Numbered from the stretch's first letter, positions 1 through 9,059 are shown. The stretch: 64,000 nt of DNA from DASRDB01 sp035652815 (GCA_035652815.1 DASRDB010000012.1:248001-312000), one strand, 5' to 3'. Notes: generated by a model not told the origin, from the sequence alone. Program-made: numbers and translations.

Positions 1-653
1 CTGCTCATCAGGCCGAGCAGGAGCGCAACCAGGCCGATGCAGAAAAGCAGAGCGCCGAGTACATCAAAGCGCTCGCCACGCGGGTTAGGAGCGATATCGT
101 GCAAAAGTAGATAGGCGGCAAGTGTAGCGATGATGCCAATAGGCAGATTGATCAGAAATATCCAGCGCCAGCTTGAAGCAGCAAGAATAAACCCGCCCAG
201 AACCGGTCCCAGGACGCTGCCCGCGCCCCAGGTAATGGCGTTGACGCCCATCGCCTGCCCACGCTGCTCGTCAGGAAAGACCTCGGTGATAATCGCCATC
301 GAATTCGCGGTGAGCATAGCCCCACCTATGCCCTGGAGAACCCGCGAGGCAATCAGAAAAGAATCATTGGGGGCTATGCCGCACAACACCGAGCCGATAG
401 TAAAGATCACAAAGCCTAAGTTATAGAGCCGAACCCGGCCAAACATATCGGCCATGCGCCCAAAGCTGAGTTGCAAGACCGTGCTGACGATCAGATACCC
501 CAGGATAATCCAGGTCATGCGCACGAGGTCAGAATGCAGGTCTTGTAACATATTCGGGAGCGCCAGGACGACAATGGTGGAGTCAAGCGCAGCCATGAAC
601 GAGCCAATGGTGGTAACAGAGAGAGCTACCCACTTGTAGGCAGGCTTTTTCAT
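1..653 (-). CDS. MFS transporter, DHA2 (EmrB/QacA-like) family, partial (C-terminal part outside window)
   Basis: Seen: 217 residues from ATG at 653 to the window edge, with no stop. The first helix carries the D-S-T-I-V-x-x-A-L-P motif (DHA2 motif D1), followed by the G-R-x-x-D-x-x-G-R-x-R loop between TM2 and TM3 and the G-x-x-x-G-P-x-x-G-G motif C of antiporters in TM5. At least six membrane helices are present. Known: DHA2 members are 14-helix proton-driven drug exporters. The start is preceded by a weak purine stretch. No partner gene is visible upstream; the next gene, glmS, is over 300 bases away behind a palindromic repeat. The substrate cannot be predicted. Confidence 0.85.
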   Translation of the reverse strand, partial: MKKPAYKWVALSVTTIGSFMAALDSTIVVLALPNMLQDLHSDLVRMTWIILGYLIVSTVLQLSFGRMADMFGRVRLYNLGFVIFTIGSVLCGIAPNDSFLIASRVLQGIGGAMLTANSMAIITEVFPDEQRGQAMGVNAITWGAGSVLGPVLGGFILAASSWRWIFLINLPIGIIATLAAYLLLHDIAPNPRGERFDVLGALLFCIGLVALLLGLMS

Positions 654-803
654 GTAGAGGATTCCCTTCCAGTCAACGATGCTTCCTCTATATCATAGCA
701 TGTCTGTGACTAATCGCGTTACTATTATTTTTCATCAAACGTGAAAACAGGGAAGACTGTAGCCTGGAAAGGGGTTTATTGATGGCAAGCGGCTTGTGTG
801 GAA

Positions 804-944
804 TGTAGGGACAGGGGGCCTCGTGCCTCTCCCTGGGCTGGGTGGTGGGGCAAAGCGTATTCGATCACCCTGGGCGCTTTCCCCAACCCCACCCTGGACA
901 GGCACGAGGCCCCCACTCCACACCCCACAGCCCCCTGTCCCTAC
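804..944. repeat. Large dispersed palindrome (long TGTAGGG-type family)
   Basis: The left end GTAGGGACAGGGGG is the reverse complement of the right end. A second pair of arms, built on GGGGGCCTCGTGCCT, is nested inside and shares the G-run with the outer arm. The 653-979 gap holds nothing else recognisable. It lies between the 3' end of glmS and the divergently oriented MFS start, so it may also end transcription. Confidence 0.8.
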
Positions 945-978
945 GCTCATCTCCTCTCAAAAGAGGAGAGAGAGGTTC

Positions 979-2850
979 TTACTCCACCGTCACCGACTTC
1001 GCCAGATTCCTCGGCTGATCGACATTACATCCTCGTGCTACCGCCGTATGGTAGGCGAAGAGTTGCAGGGGGATAATTGCCAGGATGGGGCTGAAGGCTT
1101 CCAGCGTTTCCGGCACGTATAGCACGTCGTCGGCGTGACGCTTGATATTGTCGTCACCTTCGGTGGCGACGGCGATGACGCGGGCGTCACGCGCTCGGAC
1201 TTCCTGCATGTTGCTTACCACTTTCTCGTAGACGCGCGAGGTGGTGGCAACAGCAATCAGAGGGGTGTCGGGATCGAGCAGGGCGATGGAGCCATGCTTG
1301 AGTTCTCCGGCGGGCAGGCCCTCGGCATGAATGTAGGAGATTTCCTTCAGCTTCAAGGCTCCCTCTAGCGCGGTGGGATAGCCGACGCCGCGACCGATGA
1401 ACATCATGCTGCTGCAACGCGCCATCTGCTTTGCAAGCGGAGCGATAAGGTCATCGGGACTGTCCGCCGCTTCGAGGATGCGCTGTACCTTGTTGGGAAG
1501 TAGCTCCAATGCTTGTAGCAACCTTTGGAGTTCCTGCTCCGGCATGCGCTGGTGTAGCTGGGCAAGGTAGAGTCCCAGCAGGTACAGTACCGCGACCGAG
1601 GAGACAAAGGTTTTTGTGGCGACCACACAGATCTCGGGTCCGGCTTGCAGGTACAACACGGCGTCCGCGAGGCGCGTAATGGCACTCGCGACCACGTTGG
1701 TAATGGCGATAACAGGCGCGCCCTGCTCGCGAGCTTGCCGGATGCCGACCAGCGTGTCTGCCGTTTCGCCGGATTGCGTTACTGCAATGCAGAGCGTGTT
1801 TGGGCCAACGATGGGGTCAGCATAGCGAAACTCGGCAGCCGTCACCACTTCGACAGGGAGACGCGCCCATTGCTCGATCACGTATTTGGCGACGAGGCCA
1901 GCGTTGTAGGAAGTGCCGCAGGCCACGATTACCACGCGCTCAATTGCATCGAGCAGGCCTTGCTGGCGCATCGAGTCGAGTTCGGAAAGGTGCAGTTTGC
2001 CATCACGTATGCGACCAGTGAGGCAGCGGCGCAGAGCTTCGGGCTGCTCGTGCATCTCCTTGAGCATGAAGTGGGGGTAGCCGCCCTTTTCGGCAGCCTC
2101 TGCGTCCCACTCGATGGTGAGCGGTTCGCGCTGGCTGGGGGAACCGTCCAGCTTTGTGATTTTTACGCCTTCGGGACGCAGGACAGCAATCTCGCCCTCG
2201 TCTAGAATCAGTACGCGGCGCGTGTGCTTGAGGATAGCAGGAATGTCCGAAGCAAGGAACTGCTCCCCTTCGCCTACGCCTACGATCAGAGGACCACCGC
2301 CCAGGCGCGCGCCGATCAGCAGATCAGGCTGCTCTGAACTCAAAACGGCGATGGCATAGGCTCCTCGAACCTGCTGTAGAGCCATACGAACCGCCTTTTC
2401 AAGGTCGTGATTGGCCTCGCCGAAGTAGGCACGTTCAATCAGGTGCGAGAGAACCTCGGTATCCGTTTCAGAAAGGAATCTATGCCCGGCCTGCTCAAGC
2501 TCGGAGCGCAGTTCAGCATAGTTTTCGATGATACCGTTATGCACAACGGTGATGACGCCTGTGCAGTCGGGATGGGGATGCGCGTTGGTGTCGTTGGGGC
2601 GTCCATGCGTGGCCCAGCGCGTATGGCCGATGCCCAGTGAGCCTTCATGCGGGCGCGAACCATTCTGCACAGTCTCCACCAGGTTAGCGATCTTGCCTGC
2701 CCGGCGGCGTAATTCGAGGTTTCCAGTTGAGGTCAGTACAGCGATACCTGCGGAGTCATATCCGCGATACTCAAGTTTCGTCAGTCCTTCAAGCAATATG
2801 GAAGTAACATCGGTGCCATTTGGCCCGACGTAGCCAATAATCCCGCACAT
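979..2850 (-). CDS. glmS: Glutamine--fructose-6-phosphate aminotransferase (isomerizing)
   Basis: Makes glucosamine-6-phosphate from fructose-6-phosphate and glutamine, the first step of UDP-GlcNAc and peptidoglycan precursor synthesis. Seen: 623 residues beginning M-C-G-I-I-G-Y, so Cys2 is the N-terminal nucleophile after Met removal. The class II glutamine amidotransferase domain (about 1-220) contains the G-H-T-R-W-A-T-H-G motif. Two SIS sugar isomerase domains follow, and the protein ends in the typical D-Q-P-R-N-L-A-K-S-V-T-V-E tail. The reading frame is open 28 codons upstream, but that extension runs through a palindromic repeat and would bury the catalytic Cys, so the ATG at 2850 is used. 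A glmS ribozyme lies upstream (3000-3160). Confidence 0.97.
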   Translation of the reverse strand: MCGIIGYVGPNGTDVTSILLEGLTKLEYRGYDSAGIAVLTSTGNLELRRRAGKIANLVETVQNGSRPHEGSLGIGHTRWATHGRPNDTNAHPHPDCTGVITVVHNGIIENYAELRSELEQAGHRFLSETDTEVLSHLIERAYFGEANHDLEKAVRMALQQVRGAYAIAVLSSEQPDLLIGARLGGGPLIVGVGEGEQFLASDIPAILKHTRRVLILDEGEIAVLRPEGVKITKLDGSPSQREPLTIEWDAEAAEKGGYPHFMLKEMHEQPEALRRCLTGRIRDGKLHLSELDSMRQQGLLDAIERVVIVACGTSYNAGLVAKYVIEQWARLPVEVVTAAEFRYADPIVGPNTLCIAVTQSGETADTLVGIRQAREQGAPVIAITNVVASAITRLADAVLYLQAGPEICVVATKTFVSSVAVLYLLGLYLAQLHQRMPEQELQRLLQALELLPNKVQRILEAADSPDDLIAPLAKQMARCSSMMFIGRGVGYPTALEGALKLKEISYIHAEGLPAGELKHGSIALLDPDTPLIAVATTSRVYEKVVSNMQEVRARDARVIAVATEGDDNIKRHADDVLYVPETLEAFSPILAIIPLQLFAYHTAVARGCNVDQPRNLAKSVTVE

Positions 2851-2906
2851 GGAGTCGGGGTATCCTTTCTTTTTTTGTAGTGACCTGAATATGTTTCCCC
2901 AATCTG

Positions 2907-2985
2907 ATGTAGGGACGCGATGAATCGCGTCCACCTGGTCTACATCTACATCGGAGGCAGGACGCGATGAATCGCGTCCCTACAT
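2907..2985. repeat. Dispersed palindrome, GGGACGCG family
   Basis: Two inverted copies of TGTAGGGACGCGATGAATCG, each itself partly palindromic, face each other around a 25-30 base spacer. The element lies in the glmS leader between the ribozyme and the start codon. Confidence 0.85.
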
Positions 2986-2999
2986 ATGGGCAGAACGCT

Positions 3000-3160
3000 A
3001 CAACATCACCGGCAGCCTTTTGTCCAGCCGTTACCGCCTGGTTTTGTAGGCTACCTTGCCAGGGGAGTGATGATACCCTGGAGGCTCCCCGCTGACTTTC
3101 CGAACAGCCTCCTCCTCGTCAACCGGCGCTTCCTCCTCTAGCCCGGTCCATGCGCTACTA
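3000..3160 (-). ncRNA. glmS glucosamine-6-phosphate-activated ribozyme
   Basis: Seen on the minus strand: a GCGC cleavage-site element (G1 at 3155), a P2 pairing GACCGG with CCGGT, and the invariant core GTTGACGAGG (3114-3123). P3 pairs GGAGGCT with AGCCTCC around an AGCGGGG strand, a CCAGGG/CCCTGG hairpin fits P4, and a 3' part ends near GGTGATG (3004-3010). Order and core bases match the known glmS ribozyme class, which self-cleaves the mRNA when glucosamine-6-phosphate accumulates. The predicted cut is between 3156 and 3155. It lies directly upstream of glmS in the same orientation, which strongly supports the call. The exact 3' boundary is uncertain. Confidence 0.9.
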
Positions 3161-3268
3161 TCCGCGACAATCAACCTTATATGGAGAGTATACCATATAA
3201 GTGCCGGATTGCTAAATCCTGTGGGAATGAAGGGGTGGACATCAGATTTTTATAGAACAGGGCCATGA

Positions 3269-3274
3269 TATAAT
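3269..3274 (+). promoter_or_regulatory. Candidate -10 box for the Uma2 gene
   Basis: A perfect TATAAT lies 36 bases upstream of the GTG start at 3311. No convincing -35 box is visible at the usual spacing, so this is tentative. Confidence 0.35.
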
Positions 3275-3310
3275 ATTGCGGTATGGAACGATAGTATTCC
3301 GGAGAGGCAG

Positions 3311-3946
3311 GTGATTCCCCTGGCGACTAATCCAGAGAGGCGGCGTTATAGCCTGGAGCAGTACTTGACGCTGCTGCGAAACAATGAGCAACGACTTGAG
3401 TACGATCACGGTGAAATCTATGCGCTGGCGGGCAGCAGCGCTAATCATGCCGCGATCTCTGCCAATATGTGGCGGGCTTTAGACGATGCATTGGGAGAAG
3501 ATAGCGATTGTCGTGCTTACATGGTTGATCGTGTTGTCCGGCTTACACCTGATGTGCTGGTGATGCCGGATGTGGTGGTGACATGCGATAAGACCGATCA
3601 GGACGATGCGTTTTTTCTGGACTCACCCCGCATTGTTGTAGAGGTGCTTTCAAAAAGTACAGAAGCCAGGGATCGAACCTATAAGCTGCTGCGTTACCAG
3701 GCGAAACAAAGCATTGCAGAGATTGTGTTTATCAGCCAGTATGTGCAACATGTTGAGGTGATTACTCGCACTCCCTCCGGTTGGGAATACCGTGAGTATG
3801 GACATGAAGACAGCTTTTCTCTCGCGAGCTTGAATATCACCATACAGGTATCTGCTATCTACCGCCGCTTATCCATTCCGCTTGAAAAACGCACGCTTAT
3901 ACCTCTTGAGATGATTGAAGGAGCGGATGAAGAGGAAGATAGCTAG
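3311..3946 (+). CDS. Uma2 family endonuclease (DUF820)
   Basis: Seen: 211 residues with the family pattern, namely a Y-S-L-E-Q-Y-L N-terminus, R-L-E-Y-D-H-G-E-I-Y, then M-P-D-V-V-V (putative active Asp), and P-R-I-V-V-E-V-L-S-K-S-T-E-A-R-D followed by K-x-x-x-Y. This gives the D...E-V-x-S core of a PD-(D/E)XK-like fold. Known: Uma2 proteins are abundant in Cyanobacteria and Chloroflexota and are predicted nucleases of unclear role. The start is GTG with GGAG six bases upstream. The C-terminus is acidic. No methylase or toxin partner lies beside it. Confidence 0.9.
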   Translation: MIPLATNPERRRYSLEQYLTLLRNNEQRLEYDHGEIYALAGSSANHAAISANMWRALDDALGEDSDCRAYMVDRVVRLTPDVLVMPDVVVTCDKTDQDDAFFLDSPRIVVEVLSKSTEARDRTYKLLRYQAKQSIAEIVFISQYVQHVEVITRTPSGWEYREYGHEDSFSLASLNITIQVSAIYRRLSIPLEKRTLIPLEMIEGADEEEDS

Positions 3947-3969
3947 AAGCAAAAGGGAACATAGCGAAA

Positions 3970-5196
3970 CTATGCCCCCTGGTATGAAATGCGATAAATC
4001 ATGCCCCCTTTATCATCGCTGACGTAGAGCGCGCCATCAGGGCCAACTACAAGGCCTACGGGTCGGCCTGTAGCGTTGCCATTGTTGTTCAGCCAGCCGG
4101 TAATGAAATCCTGTACGGGGCCGCTCACATTGCCTGAACTATTGAGCGGGATGAAGACGACTTTGTAGCCGGTGGGAACGGTGCGGTTCCAGGAGCCATG
4201 AAAGGCAACGAACAGACCGTGATAGAGGTCGGGAAATGGCCCGGCATCGTAGAAGGCAAGACCGAGAGGGGCCGAGTGCGCCTGCATCTTTACTAATGGC
4301 TGCACAACGCCGTTGCAAGCGCCTGGACTTCCGAACTGCGGATCGACGATGTCGCCTGCATGGCAACGCGGCCAGCCGTAATCGCCGCCATCCTGCAAGG
4401 CGTAGACCGTTTCCGGCGGTGAATTGTCTCCCAGGTAATCGCGCCCATTATTTGTCACCCAGATCTGGTTGTTCAAGGGATTGATTGCCATGCCCACCGC
4501 GTTGCGCAGGCCTTTCGCGTAGAGGCGTCCGCCGCTTCCATCGAGGTTGTAGACCCAGATGGCGGCGCGGTGCGGGTCTGTTTCGTTGCACACATTGCAG
4601 GTCGAGCCAATCGAGACGTAAAGCTTACCATCAGGCCCGATCAGAACGGTGCGCGTGTTGTGCTGCCCGTCTGCTGGCAGGTTCGGCACAATCACCTTGC
4701 GGCTCAAGACTTTGTAATCAGGGGCAGGCCCCAATGTAAAGCGCGTTACCTGTGTCTGCTCGCCCACGTAGAGCGCGCCCTGGTAGAAGACAAGGCTGGT
4801 TGGATCGTTTAGCCCGCTAATGACCACCTTTTTGCTGGTGGCGGCCCCCGTTTGATTGGAGTCAGGCAGAGCAACGATGCTGCCTGTACCGCGTTCGGCG
4901 ACAAAGAGGGTGCCATCGGGGTTGAAGGCGATAAAGCGCGGTGAAGAGAGACCTTTATAAAATATGCTCGCCGTAAAACCTTGAGGCACGTGGAGAGGAG
5001 CGACTCCCGGCTGTCCACCTGCCACGTGATGCGGCGAAAACAAACTCACGATTTCATCCTGTAACGTATAAGCAAACCCGCTCAGCACAACCGCTGTTAT
5101 TAGCACCGCGATCAGGATATTCAGCCGATTCCTGGCCCACCAGCCTTTAGGCGGTTGCTGTTCCTGCGGGATTGTCTCCTGTTGTGTATCTTCCAT
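3970..5196 (-). CDS. Membrane-anchored PQQ-dependent sugar dehydrogenase-like protein
   Basis: Seen: 408 residues with a short cytoplasmic N-terminus, one transmembrane segment at about 27-46, then a long extracytoplasmic domain. That domain begins P-x-G-F-T-A-S-I-F-Y-K-G-L and R-F-I-A-F-N-P-D-G-T-L-F-V-A-E-R, typical of the soluble glucose dehydrogenase / L-sorbosone dehydrogenase beta-propeller family. Blades contain G-P-D-G-K-L-Y-V-S and G-L-R-N-A-V-G-M. A G-D-Y-G-W-P-R-C-H segment and a V-V-G-P-D-G-A-L-Y-V-S-D-D C-terminal blade agree. Known: such enzymes oxidise sugars or related alcohols outside the membrane. The actual substrate and whether PQQ is bound cannot be read from sequence. 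Confidence 0.85.
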   Translation of the reverse strand: MEDTQQETIPQEQQPPKGWWARNRLNILIAVLITAVVLSGFAYTLQDEIVSLFSPHHVAGGQPGVAPLHVPQGFTASIFYKGLSSPRFIAFNPDGTLFVAERGTGSIVALPDSNQTGAATSKKVVISGLNDPTSLVFYQGALYVGEQTQVTRFTLGPAPDYKVLSRKVIVPNLPADGQHNTRTVLIGPDGKLYVSIGSTCNVCNETDPHRAAIWVYNLDGSGGRLYAKGLRNAVGMAINPLNNQIWVTNNGRDYLGDNSPPETVYALQDGGDYGWPRCHAGDIVDPQFGSPGACNGVVQPLVKMQAHSAPLGLAFYDAGPFPDLYHGLFVAFHGSWNRTVPTGYKVVFIPLNSSGNVSGPVQDFITGWLNNNGNATGRPVGLVVGPDGALYVSDDKGGMIYRISYQGA

Positions 5197-5401
5197 GATT
5201 ATATTTTTCCTTCTAGATAGCTATTGGTAATGTAGTACAGGGAGAGGCATTTTGCAATGAGATGGCCTCGGGGAGAGGACTCATTATAGTAAATTTCGTG
5301 GTTTGAGTGCGTGGTAATAAGAAGTTGGTGAGAGACATTATCTGTTACAATGAGACGTAGTATATATGTAGGCATGGCGTGTGCAAAAGGTTCCTGAGAT
5401 T

Positions 5402-7051
5402 ATGAAAATGACATGGTTGCGCGCAAAATCTCCTTTCTGGTCGGGATTTATAGCGGGCCTGGGGGCTGGTATCATTGCTTCCGGCGTGATGCTCTTGCTG
5501 AGCATTTACTGGCAGGGCGTCTCGCTGCCGGAGGTCTTCGGGTCGGTGTTTACGGCCCTGATGCCGCCGCCGCTGTTTGATTACCTGCACCAGACGATTG
5601 GCGCGGACGCGAAACATATCCTGTTCTATGGCATTCTCGTTGGGCAGTGCCTTGTTTTTGGCGTGTGCGGCGGAATTTTTAACCAGCGCGTGAACGCGGT
5701 TGGGGATGCTTTGCGGCTACGGCAGGGCCTGCTGCTGGCGCTGATCTTATGGCTCGTTGCCGGTTTGATTTTGTTGCCTTTGACGGGCGCGGGCTTTTTT
5801 GGCGCGGCGCTCTCGTCCGGGCTGCTGGCCGGGCTGCTCAGCCTGGCAGTGGTGGGACTGGTGTTTGGAATGCTTTTCGTGCTGATTTATAACTGGATGC
5901 GGGCGGCTCCGATCAAAGAGGAGCCGAAAATACAGAAACGCGAGCGCCTTTTGAAGGAACAGGCAGATGGACGATATACGCGGCGCGCATTGATCAGGGA
6001 TGGCGCGTTGGTGATTGGAGCAGCGGCAGTGGGGTTGTTCCTTTGGAACTTTATCGTCAATGGCGCGCCTTCAGTCAAGGTGCCGGTCTCGCGATTTTTT
6101 AAGAACTATAAGAAGAAAATTGTGCCGCCACCTGTGCCGAACTATGGGCCGATTGCGCCCGCGCCGTTTCTCTCTCCCGAGATCACCTCGAACGACCAGT
6201 TTTACCAGGTCTCGAAAAACCTGTCCGCCGATCCCACTGTCAATGCTTCAGGCTGGACGCTGACCGTTGATGGGCAGGTTGAGCATCCCTTTACCTTGAA
6301 CTACCAGGAAGCTCTCGCGCAACCTATGAAGCAGCAATACGAGTCGCTTATGTGTATCAGTAACGAGGTGGGCGGGCCGTATATGAGCAATGCGCTATGG
6401 GAGGGTATTCCACTAGGCGATTTGCTGCAACGGGCGGGCGTGAAGCCGGGGGCGACAAAGGTGGTTTTTCACGCGGCTGATGATTACGCGGACAGCATTC
6501 ACCTCTCGAAGGCGCTTGAGCCGACGACATTGATCGCGTTTCGTATGAACGGCGCAGCGCTGCCGCAGGAACACGGTTTTCCGGCGCGCATGCTGGTTCC
6601 GGGTATTTATGGTATGAAACATTGCAAGTGGCTGGCACACATCGAGGTGGTCAATTACGATTTTCAGGGCTACTGGCAGCAGCGTGGTTGGAGTGATGAA
6701 GCGCCAGTGCGCATGACCTCGCGCATCGATACGCCGCTGGATGGCTCGACAATCAAGGCGCATCGCGTGACGTATATCGCGGGCGTGGCCTTCTCGGGGA
6801 ATAAGGGAATTAGCGAAGTGGATGTCAGTACGGATAGCGGCACCACCTGGGAACGCGCCGTCCTTAAGCAGCCTCTTTCCAATCTCACCTGGGTTCTCTG
6901 GGAGTACGCCTGGACGCCCCCGAAGACAGGTAGTTACATTATTAGCGTGCGCGCTATTGATCTGGAAGGCAACGTACAGGACCCCACAGAAGAACCACCT
7001 GTACCAAATGGGTCATCGGGATACCATAGTATTTCCATAAATGCCTCATAA
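5402..7051 (+). CDS. Membrane-bound molybdopterin-dependent oxidoreductase (sulfite oxidase-like)
   Basis: Seen: about 549 residues. The N-terminal third has four to five hydrophobic helices. A Thr-Arg-Arg-Ala-Leu-Ile-Arg segment plus another hydrophobic stretch follows, resembling a twin-arginine anchor. The catalytic Oxidored_molyb domain contains S-L-M-C-I-S-N-E-V-G-G, whose Cys is the likely molybdenum ligand, and G-M-K-H-C-K-W-L. A C-terminal Mo-co dimerisation/Ig-like domain has V-D-V-S-T-D-S-G-T-T-W. Function: probable extracytoplasmic oxidation of sulfite or a related compound. ATG at 5402 is chosen; an in-frame GTG at 5381 would add seven residues. No cytochrome partner is adjacent. 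Confidence 0.88.
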   Translation: MKMTWLRAKSPFWSGFIAGLGAGIIASGVMLLLSIYWQGVSLPEVFGSVFTALMPPPLFDYLHQTIGADAKHILFYGILVGQCLVFGVCGGIFNQRVNAVGDALRLRQGLLLALILWLVAGLILLPLTGAGFFGAALSSGLLAGLLSLAVVGLVFGMLFVLIYNWMRAAPIKEEPKIQKRERLLKEQADGRYTRRALIRDGALVIGAAAVGLFLWNFIVNGAPSVKVPVSRFFKNYKKKIVPPPVPNYGPIAPAPFLSPEITSNDQFYQVSKNLSADPTVNASGWTLTVDGQVEHPFTLNYQEALAQPMKQQYESLMCISNEVGGPYMSNALWEGIPLGDLLQRAGVKPGATKVVFHAADDYADSIHLSKALEPTTLIAFRMNGAALPQEHGFPARMLVPGIYGMKHCKWLAHIEVVNYDFQGYWQQRGWSDEAPVRMTSRIDTPLDGSTIKAHRVTYIAGVAFSGNKGISEVDVSTDSGTTWERAVLKQPLSNLTWVLWEYAWTPPKTGSYIISVRAIDLEGNVQDPTEEPPVPNGSSGYHSISINAS

Positions 7052-7206
7052 AACGTTTTTCATTCAGGGGATTGCATTTTTGGATATAGACGAGTTTTGC
7101 GACATTGCGAAAATTGCAAAAAAAGTTGTCCAGTTTTTCTGCTCCTTATGGATTATGATAGTGAACGCACAATACGACTATGGAAAGGCCGTTGGGGGAT
7201 GGCCAA

Positions 7207-7797
7207 ATGGCGATGGATGATTCGGTGGTAAAGCGTCTACGTGCGAAGGATGCACAGGCCTTTCGTTCTTTGATCGAGCGGTTACAACAACCTGTTACCG
7301 GTTATTTGCACCGTCTCGTGGGGGATCGGGAGGTAGCGCTTGATCTTACGCAGGATACATTTTTACAGGTGTACAAAGAGATCGGCAACACAAGGGAGGA
7401 TCTTGCCCTTGATGCCTGGATCTATCGTATTGCTACGAATTTTGGCCTGCGTTATCTCAATCGCAAACGCTTGAAGCAGTTCATCCGGCTCGAAAATCGC
7501 GAAGCCTTTGACGAAAGCCTGGCAGTGGCTGGGCCGGAAGATCAAAGCGAGACGCGCATTCTCGTTCATCAGACCCTGGCAAAAATGAATCCAAAAGACG
7601 CGGTTGTGCTTCATCTCTACTTTGGTAATAATTTTACTTATGATGAAATAGCGCAAATTGTTGGTACGAGTTCGGAGGCTGTGAGGAAGCGGGTCACTCG
7701 TGGTGTGGAGAAATTTCGCTCGCTCTATGGCACAAAACCTGCCGCGCAGGCAGACAAGGTGGGAGCGTTTGTTACAGCCAGAAGAGACGGTAGATAG
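7207..7797 (+). CDS. ECF-type RNA polymerase sigma-70 factor
   Basis: Seen: about 196 residues. Region 2 contains V-A-L-D-L-T-Q-D-T-F-L-Q-V-Y and a D-A-W-I-Y-R-I-A-T-N-F region 2.4-like segment. Region 4 has the helix-turn-helix F-T-Y-D-E-I-A-Q-I-V-G-T-S-S-E-A-V-R-K-R-V-T-R. ATG at 7207 has GGGGGA seven bases upstream; an in-frame ATG at 7180 would add nine residues without a good ribosome site. The stop is three bases before the anti-sigma start, so the two are co-transcribed and probably co-translated. Known: such pairs respond to envelope or oxidative cues. Confidence 0.93.
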   Translation: MAMDDSVVKRLRAKDAQAFRSLIERLQQPVTGYLHRLVGDREVALDLTQDTFLQVYKEIGNTREDLALDAWIYRIATNFGLRYLNRKRLKQFIRLENREAFDESLAVAGPEDQSETRILVHQTLAKMNPKDAVVLHLYFGNNFTYDEIAQIVGTSSEAVRKRVTRGVEKFRSLYGTKPAAQADKVGAFVTARRDGR

Positions 7798-7800
7798 CTT

Positions 7801-8760
7801 ATGGCAGGGAATACCAGGTGGTCAAGGGATGAGGGTGATAAGAAACACCCGGAGCAAGACGAAATATTTGCCTTTATTCGTGGAGAATTGGGCGATACGT
7901 CGGCCATCCAAAAACATATAAAGGAGTGTTCTGATTGCCAGCATACCTGCCAGTTACTCTATGAGGGCAGTCAAAAGCTCAATGTGTTAGGGGTGACAGC
8001 AGCGTATCTGCGTTACCCGGAGCGATCACCTGCTCAGATCTTTGACAATATAGTAAAAACGGTACGAGAAGAGGAGCAGCGAAGCCAACGGGCGATTTTT
8101 AGCAGATCGCCCGGCAAACGGGCTTTCGTTTTGCATCCTGTCTATATAGTGTTGGCGGCCTTATTGGTATCGTTACTTGCCACGGGCGCGGTCTGGGCGT
8201 TTTTCTCGGGCAATATCAATGTCAGCAATGGACCCAAAGATGGGTCTCCGTCCCAGCAAACGGTGACAGCCGAGCCTACTTTACCGAGCCAGGGCATAAC
8301 ACCAACAGCGACCGTCGCACCATCGGGAACGGGAACAACGACAGCGGCAACACCGGCCAGCAGTCCGACTGCCAACCCATCGCCGACTGCGAGCCCGTCG
8401 CCAATTGCAACGTCGCCAGCAGGCAAGCCATACGTACAGGATTGCTCGACGCCGCAAGACCAGGCGGCCTATAGCATGAGTATCTGCGGCCAGGGCTTCA
8501 CGCCGGGGGATCGCGTCGTACTCTTTATTATCATGCCGGGTGGCAAAAATCCTGGCCTACAAATGGTTCAGGTAGATGCAAGCGGACAATTTAAGTATAG
8601 CCTGGTGATAGGTAATAATTGCAGGACACTGCCGATTTATATCTATGCGCAGGATACAACAAATTCAAAGGAGCATTCATTGAACCTGCTGGTCATTAAA
8701 AGCCTGGCATGGTGTGCCGGTTCATCTCCGGGAACACAGGGGCCGACCAGGGGGAGATAA
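7801..8760 (+). CDS. Membrane anti-sigma factor with N-terminal zinc-finger-like domain
   Basis: Seen: 319 residues. The N-terminus has H-x(20+)-H-x3-C-x2-C (H-I-K-E-C-S-D-C), the ZAS-type anti-sigma signature. One transmembrane helix lies near residues 115-138. A Pro/Thr/Ser-rich linker with repeated S-P-T-A-N-P/S-P-S-P units follows, then an extracytoplasmic domain with four Cys. Its position three bases after the ECF sigma gene makes it the likely membrane inhibitor that releases the sigma factor on an external signal. The sensing domain (about 215-319) is not one I recognise. Confidence 0.88.
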   Translation: MAGNTRWSRDEGDKKHPEQDEIFAFIRGELGDTSAIQKHIKECSDCQHTCQLLYEGSQKLNVLGVTAAYLRYPERSPAQIFDNIVKTVREEEQRSQRAIFSRSPGKRAFVLHPVYIVLAALLVSLLATGAVWAFFSGNINVSNGPKDGSPSQQTVTAEPTLPSQGITPTATVAPSGTGTTTAATPASSPTANPSPTASPSPIATSPAGKPYVQDCSTPQDQAAYSMSICGQGFTPGDRVVLFIIMPGGKNPGLQMVQVDASGQFKYSLVIGNNCRTLPIYIYAQDTTNSKEHSLNLLVIKSLAWCAGSSPGTQGPTRGR

Positions 8761-8849
8761 GGGTGGGCGCAGAAAGTATGGGGTTGCGCGTTTAATTCAA
8801 AGACGGTACTGTCGTTTGATTTCAGGCCAGGTGTGGAAGGGAGTTAGTA

Positions 8850-9059
8850 ATGCAAAGACAATGTGCCTGGTGCTTAAGGCTGATGAACAACGCTGGGGAG
8901 CGAACTTCATCATTGCCGGTACCCAAAATTTACGATGCGACTCATGGCATGTGCAAGGAATGTGGAGCGCTCTGGTTGCAGGAGGCGCAGCGCGAAACGG
9001 ATAAACAACCTGTACTTTCGACTGTAGCAAACACAGCAGATATCACGTATTATTGTTAG
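8850..9059 (+). CDS. Small zinc-ribbon-like protein
   Basis: Seen: 69 residues with Cys-x2-Cys near the N-terminus (Q-C-A-W-C) and a second Cys-x2-Cys at M-C-K-E-C-G, spaced as a zinc ribbon. GGGAG lies six bases before the ATG, a strong ribosome site. It follows the sigma/anti-sigma pair by 90 bases in the same orientation and may belong to that operon. I know no specific function; similar tiny zinc-binding proteins can modulate signalling partners. Confidence 0.7.
   Translation: MQRQCAWCLRLMNNAGERTSSLPVPKIYDATHGMCKECGALWLQEAQRETDKQPVLSTVANTADITYYC

Noticed and set aside
2851..2934. 28-codon N-terminal extension of glmS
   Set aside because: It reads through a palindromic repeat, and would place residues before the catalytic Cys that must be at position 2.
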